Assembly: GCA_944387435.1 (NCBI GenBank)
Contig: CALXEW010000012.1
Span: 1-49,705 of the forward strand
DNA from: an uncultured Clostridia bacterium
Lineage (GTDB): Bacteria; Bacillota; Clostridia; TANB77; CAG-508
Direction of reading: 5' to 3'
DNA: 49,705 nucleotides
Shown here: piece after piece, positions 44,543 through 49,705 of the stretch
How positions within the stretch are numbered: position 1 is the first letter of the stretch
How the letters are laid out: every line of letters begins with the position of its first letter
The notes under the pieces: model-generated
Database searches by the model: none
Told to the model about the DNA's origin: nothing
The model's input: only the letters and a program-made list of their open reading frames with translations
Translations under genes and position numbers: made by a program

Positions 44543-46106
44543 ATGATAAGAATTAGTAATATAAAAATTTATGAAGATTTAGATAATGATAATTTAATAG
44601 ATGTTGTAACTAAAAAGTTTAAAATTGATAAAAACGATATTTTAGAATGGCATATTGTAAAAAAATCTATTGATGCTAGAAAAAAGGACAATGTTCATTA
44701 TAATTATTCTATTGATTTAAAGCTTAAAAATGAAAACAAATATAAAAAATTTGATAAAGTAAAGGAAACTTCTATTCCAAGTATAAAAGTAAATAACTTA
44801 AATAACAAAGAAGTAGTTGTAGTTGGAAGTGGCCCAAGTGGTATATTTGCTGCTCTTACTTTAACACAAAATGGTCTTTGTCCTATAGTTATTGAACAAG
44901 GTTCGCCTGTTGAAGAAAGAGAAAAACAAGTAGAACTTTTTAGAAAAACTGGAGAGCTTAATATTTTATCAAATGTACAATTTGGTGAAGGTGGAGCTGG
45001 TACTTTTTCTGATGGAAAATTAACAACAGGTATTCATAGTCCTTTTTGTAAAAAAGTTTTAGAGGAATTTGTAAACTTTGGTGCTCCTGAAGAAATTTTA
45101 TATTTAGCTAAACCACATATTGGTACTGATAAACTGATAAAAATAATAAAAAACATTAGAGAATACATTATTTCTAAAGGTGGAAAGTTTTTATTTAATA
45201 CTAAGGTTATTGATTTCAATATTAATGATAAAAAAATCTCTTCTGTTATTTGCAAAAATAGAAATTCCACTTCTGAAATAAATACTTCTCATGTAATTCT
45301 AGCAATTGGACATAGTTCAAGAGACACTTTTCAAAAATTATATGAAAAAGGTATCAATATGGAAAAGAAAAATTTTTCTGTAGGTGTTAGAATTGAACAT
45401 TTACAAGAAGAAATCAACAAAGCACAATATGGAGATAGCAAATTAAACCTACCTTCTGCTGACTATAAACTTTCTTACCACTTACCTAATGGTCGTTCTT
45501 GTTATACATTTTGTATGTGTCCTGGACGGAGTTGTTATTGCTTCTTCTAGCGATGAAAATACTATTGTAACTAACGGTATGAGTAACTTCTTACGTGATG
45601 GAAAAAATGCAAATTCAGCAGTTTTAGTTAATGTTACCCCTAATGATTTTAAGAGTAATTCTCCTCTTGCTGGAATTTATTTTCAAAAAGATTTAGAGGA
45701 AAAAGCATTTAATTTAGGTGGAAATAATTATTTTGCACCAATACAAAGAGTCGAGGATTTTTTAAATGACAGAAAATCCGAGTTTATTGGAAAGGTTGAA
45801 CCTACCTACTTACCAGGTGTTACTTTGTCTAATTTACAAGAAATTTTGCCTACTTTTGTCACAGATACATTAAAACAAAGCATCCCTTATTTCGATACTA
45901 AATTAAAAGGATTTGCAAATCCTGATAGCATTTTAACAGGAGTAGAAACTAGAAGTTCTTCACCTGTTAAAATTCCAAGAAATGAAAATTTAGTTTCTAA
46001 TATTTTAGGAATATATCCTTGTGGTGAAGGTGCCGGCTATGCAGGAGGTATAATGTCAGCAGCAGTTGATGGAATTAAGTGTGCGATTGCAGTCTTAGAG
46101 AGCTAA
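44543..46106 (+). CDS. FAD-dependent dehydrogenase (COG2509-like), interrupted by a CGGA +1 shift
   Basis: Uncharacterised NAD(P)/FAD oxidoreductase. An N-terminal ~75-residue domain precedes the FAD-binding VVVGSGPSGIFAALTLTQNG and FGEGGAGTFSDGKLTTG. At 45527-45529 the frame reads GGA CGG AGT. Skipping C gives CMCPGGVVIASSS, the conserved family segment, and the protein continues through TIVTNGMSNFLRDG to GIYPCGEGAGYAGGIMSAAVDG at the C-terminus. The joined length is 520 residues, the usual size. In zero frame it would end seven residues after CGG. GGGAGAG precedes the ATG. Confidence 0.88.
45527..45530 (+). other. CGGA +1 frameshift site in the FAD dehydrogenase
   Basis: CCT GGA CGG AGT TGT in the upstream frame versus CCT GGA-GGA GTT GTT. 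The family motif CPGG(x)V is restored by skipping C45527. Confidence 0.88.
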
Positions 46107-46125
46107 AATTAATTTAGCTCTCTTA
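46097..46125. terminator. Bidirectional terminator
   Basis: AGAGAGCTAAA and TTTAGCTCTCT form an 11-bp stem overlapping the stop codons of the convergent FAD and cysteine desulfurase genes. Confidence 0.7.
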
Positions 46126-47246
46126 TTGCTTCTTCTATACTCTCTACTAAATAGTCTACATCTTCTTTAGTATTTGACTCTCCAAATGTTACTCTTAATG
46201 CTCCTTTTGCCATCTCGTCTGATAATCCTATTGCTTTTAAAACATGAGATGGAGCAGAATCGCCTGCTGAACATGCTGACCCGCCAGATGCACATATTCC
46301 TTTTGCATCTAATTTTAAAAGCAAACTTTGTGCATCTATTCCTTTAAAAGAAAAATTGCTATTGCTTGTTACTCTTAAATTTCTAGAACCATTTAATGTA
46401 GCAATAGGAATTTTTGCCTCAACTAAATTTATATAATAATCTCGTAAATTTTGTAAATATTTCATATTTTCTGATAGGTTATTTCTTGCAATTTCACAAG
46501 CCTTTCCCAAACCTACCATTCCTGGTACATTTTCTGTTCCTGCTCTTTTGTCTCTTTCTTGATGTCCTCCATCTACTAATTTTTCTATTTTTATTCCGTT
46601 CTTTATATATAATGCTCCTATTCCTTTTGGAGCATACAATTTATGTCCTGATAAAGATAACATATGAATTCCCATTTTCTTTACATCGATTGGAATATGT
46701 CCGAACTCCTTGCACACTATCTGTATGGAATATTATATTGTACATTTTGGCAATAGAAGCAATTTCGTAAATTGGCTCAATTGTTCCTATTTCATTATTA
46801 ACACTCATTATACTAATTAATATAGTATCATTTCTAATAGACCTTCTTAGTTCTTCTAAATCTACTATTCCATCTTTATTAACATTTAAATATGTTACTT
46901 TAAATCCATATCTTTCTAATTTTTGACATGTATGTAATACTGCTGGATGTTCTATTTTAGATGTTATTATATGCTTTCCCTTTCCAGAATAACTATATGC
47001 TATTCCTTTTATTGCCATATTATCACTCTCAGACCCACCAGATGTAAAATATACTTCATTTGGCTCACAATTTATCAAAGCTGCCACTCTTTTTCTTGCT
47101 TCCTCAATTGCTCTTTTTGCTTCTCTTCCTAAACTATATAAAGATGATGGATTTCCACATTTTTCTCCTAAAAAGGGTAACATTTCATTTAAAACTTCTT
47201 CCTTTACAGGCGTTGTTGCAGCATGGTCAAAATATCTAATTTTCAT
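46109..47246 (-). CDS. Cysteine desulfurase (NifS/IscS family), interrupted by a CGGA +1 shift
   Basis: PLP enzyme that mobilises sulfur from cysteine for Fe-S clusters and tRNA thiolation. It begins YFDHAATTPVKEEV and continues YFTSGGSESDNMAIKG and FHTDSVQ. At 46703-46701 the frame reads GTT CGG ACA. Skipping C gives VQGVGHIPIDVKKMGIHMLSLSGHK, restoring the PLP-lysine region. The rest has ASGGSACSAGD with the catalytic Cys. The joined length is 378 residues, normal for the family. In zero frame it ends about 20 residues later. It stands alone without IscU or MnmA. Confidence 0.92.
46700..46703 (-). other. CGGA +1 frameshift site in the cysteine desulfurase
   Basis: CAA GGA GTT CGG ACA in the upstream frame versus GTT-GGA-CAT-ATT. 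Conserved VQxxGHIPIDV is restored by skipping C46703. An AAGGAG stretch lies directly upstream. Confidence 0.9.
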
Positions 47247-47337
47247 AAACAGTCCTCCAAAAAAACAAATTAAGTAAAAAATAAAATTAAAACAATAAAA
47301 TAAAAATATAATAAAATATTATTACTAATTATTATAT

Positions 47338-48204
47338 TCACTTTATTTCTAAAACTTGTTTAATTTTTTCAAGATTTTTAATCACTGCTCTATATCCATA
47401 TTTAAAACAACTATCTAATTTCTCTATATCAAATAAACCTGTTTTGTCTGTTCCAATTGTTAAGATAAAATCACTTAAAGCTAAACTTTCTTCTGATATT
47501 TTATTTCCCATTATATCTAATGTTCTCATACCTAAGTCCATAATATTACTAGAACTATCTACATCATCTGCTTTAAAGTTTATTGCAATTACTTTATTTG
47601 CTCCTTGTTTTTTAACTTCCAAAACAGGTATATTATCTAATACCCCTCCATCATAAAAACTATGACCTTTATATTCACAAGGACAAAATATTGCTGGAAA
47701 ACTACTACTTGCTCTTACTGCTTTTCCAACATCTATGTCTGTTATATATCTTTCTTTGTTTTCCACATTTGGTATACTATTTGTGAATATATATTCTTTA
47801 GCATCTTTTACATCTACTGCTGTTATTAAAAGAATTTTATCTGATACCTCTCCTACACTTTTTACACCTTTCCTTAATGCTAATTTATTATATACTTTTT
47901 CTAAACTTAAACCTGTTTTTAATCCAGAAACTTTATTTTTCTTACCAAAAATACCAGAAAATACATATCCAGAATTTAATCCTACTATTTCTTTGGAATA
48001 CATTTTAAATGCTTCAAATATATACGAAGGCGAATACCCTAAAGCATACAAGGACGCTATCAATGCTCCTGAACTTGTTCCACCTACTACATCAAAAGAA
48101 ATCCCATTATCTTCAAAAGCTTTTAAAGCCCCAGCATGAGCTATCCCTCTTATTCCTCCTCCTGACAAAGCTAAACCTAACAATATACCACTTCTTTCCA
48201 CCAC
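47338..48204 (-). CDS. Patatin-like phospholipase
   Basis: A soluble serine acyl hydrolase of 288 residues. The oxyanion motif SGGGIRG, the nucleophile GTSSG (Ser in GGTSSGALIASLY) and the catalytic Asp in YDGGVLDN are all present. The length and order match bacterial patatins of the RssA type. The reading frame starts with GTG GTG behind AGGAAAATT. A TTG further in (ILLGLALSGGG) has GGAAAGAAG upstream, so the start is uncertain. Confidence 0.88.
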   Translation of the reverse strand: MVERSGILLGLALSGGGIRGIAHAGALKAFEDNGISFDVVGGTSSGALIASLYALGYSPSYIFEAFKMYSKEIVGLNSGYVFSGIFGKKNKVSGLKTGLSLEKVYNKLALRKGVKSVGEVSDKILLITAVDVKDAKEYIFTNSIPNVENKERYITDIDVGKAVRASSSFPAIFCPCEYKGHSFYDGGVLDNIPVLEVKKQGANKVIAINFKADDVDSSSNIMDLGMRTLDIMGNKISEESLALSDFILTIGTDKTGLFDIEKLDSCFKYGYRAVIKNLEKIKQVLEIK

Positions 48205-48253
48205 AATTTTCCTAATTATATTATTTACTTTTTTATATTTTTTAAACAGAAAA

Positions 48254-48276
48254 AAAGTTACTATTTCTAGTAACTT
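48254..48276 (-). terminator. Terminator of the right-edge pilin-like gene
   Basis: AAAGTTACT and AGTAACTTT form a 9-bp stem immediately after the stop codon, with seven T on the minus strand. Confidence 0.82.
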
Positions 48277-49705
48277 TAATCTTCATCATCTTCAACTTCC
48301 CAATAAAGCAATGGTTGATTAGCATTTTCTGGATTATCTACAAATGCATCTCCTAAATCTTCAGCTGTGAATGTATCAGTTGAAGTATAACAATTTTCTA
48401 CTTTGTTTCGCTTATAATAATGATTTATTATCTCTTCTTTATCATCTGCTATTATTTCACCTTTATTATAACAATTATATATATCTGCCATAAAACTACT
48501 TCCTACCATTCCAACTATTCCTCCTGTTGGTCCAAATGTTGCTTTAATAGTATTAGTAGAATAACAGTTTTCAACTTTTCCATTATCAAATCCTGCTACA
48601 ATTCCTGCAGTAGATGCCAATTTACTAGTACTTGTATTTTCAATTTTTCCTTTATTACAAGAATTCAAAATATCTCCTTTAAAATATCCAGCAATTCCTG
48701 ATGCATTATTTCCTTCACTATTTGTTATATCACCATAATTTCCACAATTTATTATTGTATTTGAAACATTTATAAATTGCTCCCAGTCAGTTCCATTACT
48801 ACTTCCAACTATTCCCCCTGTACCTGTTATATCTCCATAATTCTTACAATTATAAATTGTATGTTGACCTATTAAAGCTCCTACTATACCTCCTCCTGTA
48901 GCACTAAATTCAGCATTAGCATTATTAACACAATTATAAATATTACCACTAAATCCATATAGAGTACCTACTATCACTCCACTTACACCACCAGCTTTTA
49001 CACTTGAACCTTCTGCTATTGTTATATCTCTAATTGTTCCATCTATTACTAGTCCAAACAGTCCCTGATAATCTTCTGTACTGTCTATTTGTAAATTACT
49101 TATTGTATGATTACATCCGTCAAATATCCCTTTAAACGGTTTATTTACTGGTACATCTAAATAATGATTATCTTCTGTTTCTTCACTATAAGCTCCAATT
49201 GGTTCCCATTCTCCACTTAGTGTTATGTCAGATGTAAGTAGCACTGCTTTCCCTTCATAACTATTTCCACTATTTACATCATCTCTAAAACTTGCTAATT
49301 CTTCTGCTGTACTTATTTCTATTATATTATCGCTATTTATTACTGTTTTATCATCATTAACATAGTATTTTCTTTGGCTTTCTTTTACTGTTATTATAAA
49401 ACTTCCATCTCCATTTACTACTAAATCATATCCATTATTTCCAAATTGATTTGTTAGTTCTTGTCTAAAACTTGCTTCTTCTAAAATCTCACTATATCCA
49501 TTATCAGCAATACTACTTCCCAATACTGCCATATTTACTTTTTCTTCTTCCTCTGCTTTTGTTGTTTTTTCTTTTGCATTTGTTGCCTGAGTTAATATTC
49601 CATTTTCTCCTGTCAACATTGCAATGCTTACTCCTGCAAGTATTAATAGTACAATTATTGTAATTACAAGTGCAATTAATGTAATTCCTTGTTCCTTTCT
49701 CTTTA
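48276..49705 (-). CDS. Prepilin-like surface protein with GLUG repeats (5' end outside window)
   Basis: The frame is open through the right edge. Upstream of the first internal ATG it encodes KRKEQGITLIALVITIIV, so the pilin-type leader and helix are present and only the start is missing. LTGENGILTQATNAKEK follows, nearly identical to the GLUG protein at 7-8.4 kb. A linker then leads to GLUG-type repeats (GGIVGSSNG, ASGIAGYFKG, TAGIVAGFDNG, TGGIVGMVGS) with N-C-x-N-x-G spacers, ending in a very acidic tail (WEVEDDED). Probably an exported adhesin-like protein. Its function is unknown. Confidence 0.78.
   Translation of the reverse strand, partial: KRKEQGITLIALVITIIVLLILAGVSIAMLTGENGILTQATNAKEKTTKAEEEEKVNMAVLGSSIADNGYSEILEEASFRQELTNQFGNNGYDLVVNGDGSFIITVKESQRKYYVNDDKTVINSDNIIEISTAEELASFRDDVNSGNSYEGKAVLLTSDITLSGEWEPIGAYSEETEDNHYLDVPVNKPFKGIFDGCNHTISNLQIDSTEDYQGLFGLVIDGTIRDITIAEGSSVKAGGVSGVIVGTLYGFSGNIYNCVNNANAEFSATGGGIVGALIGQHTIYNCKNYGDITGTGGIVGSSNGTDWEQFINVSNTIINCGNYGDITNSEGNNASGIAGYFKGDILNSCNKGKIENTSTSKLASTAGIVAGFDNGKVENCYSTNTIKATFGPTGGIVGMVGSSFMADIYNCYNKGEIIADDKEEIINHYYKRNKVENCYTSTDTFTAEDLGDAFVDNPENANQPLLYWEVEDDED

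Noticed and set aside
27763..46703. Treating the six split genes as ordinary pseudogenes
   Set aside because: Each has one lesion of identical form at CGG, with intact conserved sequence on both sides (the SNF2 gene alone has extra TAGs). Random decay would give varied lesions, mostly in A/T runs. A systematic sequencing or assembly insertion of C before GGA remains possible and needs reads.

Overview
The window is very AT-rich and densely coded. Arginine is mostly AGA and rho-independent terminators are common. It carries many genes specific to endospore formers (bofA with a yaaL-like neighbour, a BofC-like protein, yunB, a SipL-like DUF3794/LysM protein, veg, yabG, spoIIID), plus a glmS ribozyme, an L13 leader and an agr quorum-sensing locus. 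This points to a low-GC spore-forming Firmicute of the Clostridia type, probably an uncultured gut lineage. I cannot name the species.

Layout. 0-3.4 kb: a complete agr-like locus in convergent halves (response regulator and sensor kinase on +, AgrB and a short AgrD precursor on -). 3.4-7 kb: tRNA-Met, a methylthioadenosine/SAH nucleosidase, and glmS behind its self-cleaving ribozyme. 7-15.5 kb: an accessory stretch with a prepilin-like GLUG-repeat protein, bofA/yaaL, an Rpn-type nuclease with an in-frame 12-bp tandem repeat, a solitary VirD4/TraG-like ATPase, an ArsP_2-type exporter, and an unusually GC-rich orphan gene. 15.5-26.5 kb: truA, cdaA (c-di-AMP synthesis), a nucleoside phosphorylase, rnhB, a pilin-like protein, htrA, clpE and pgsA. 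26.5-37.3 kb: comEC, an SH3b/NlpC wall hydrolase, rplM-rpsI, an ABC-F ATPase with a leader peptide, then the sporulation cluster yunB-sipL-veg-yabG-spoIIID. 37.5-49.7 kb: a SNF2 helicase gene, hypothetical genes, tcdA, a FAD oxidoreductase, a cysteine desulfurase, a patatin and a second GLUG pilin-like gene cut by the window edge.

Most striking observation. Six otherwise intact genes (comEC, yunB, the SNF2 helicase, a 129-residue conserved protein, the FAD oxidoreductase and the cysteine desulfurase) are each split by a +1 frameshift of identical form: an in-frame CGG followed by A, with the conserved protein resuming at the overlapping GGA (Gly). I checked the CGG/CCG trinucleotides by eye against the reading frames of the annotated genes. 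Apart from one CGG in the GC-rich, probably foreign gene, every in-frame CGG I found is one of these sites. CGG therefore seems not to act as an ordinary arginine codon here. CGGA looks like a +1 frameshift site or a four-base glycine codon. A systematic sequencing or assembly artefact is the main alternative. The SNF2 gene is also interrupted by two in-frame TAG codons.
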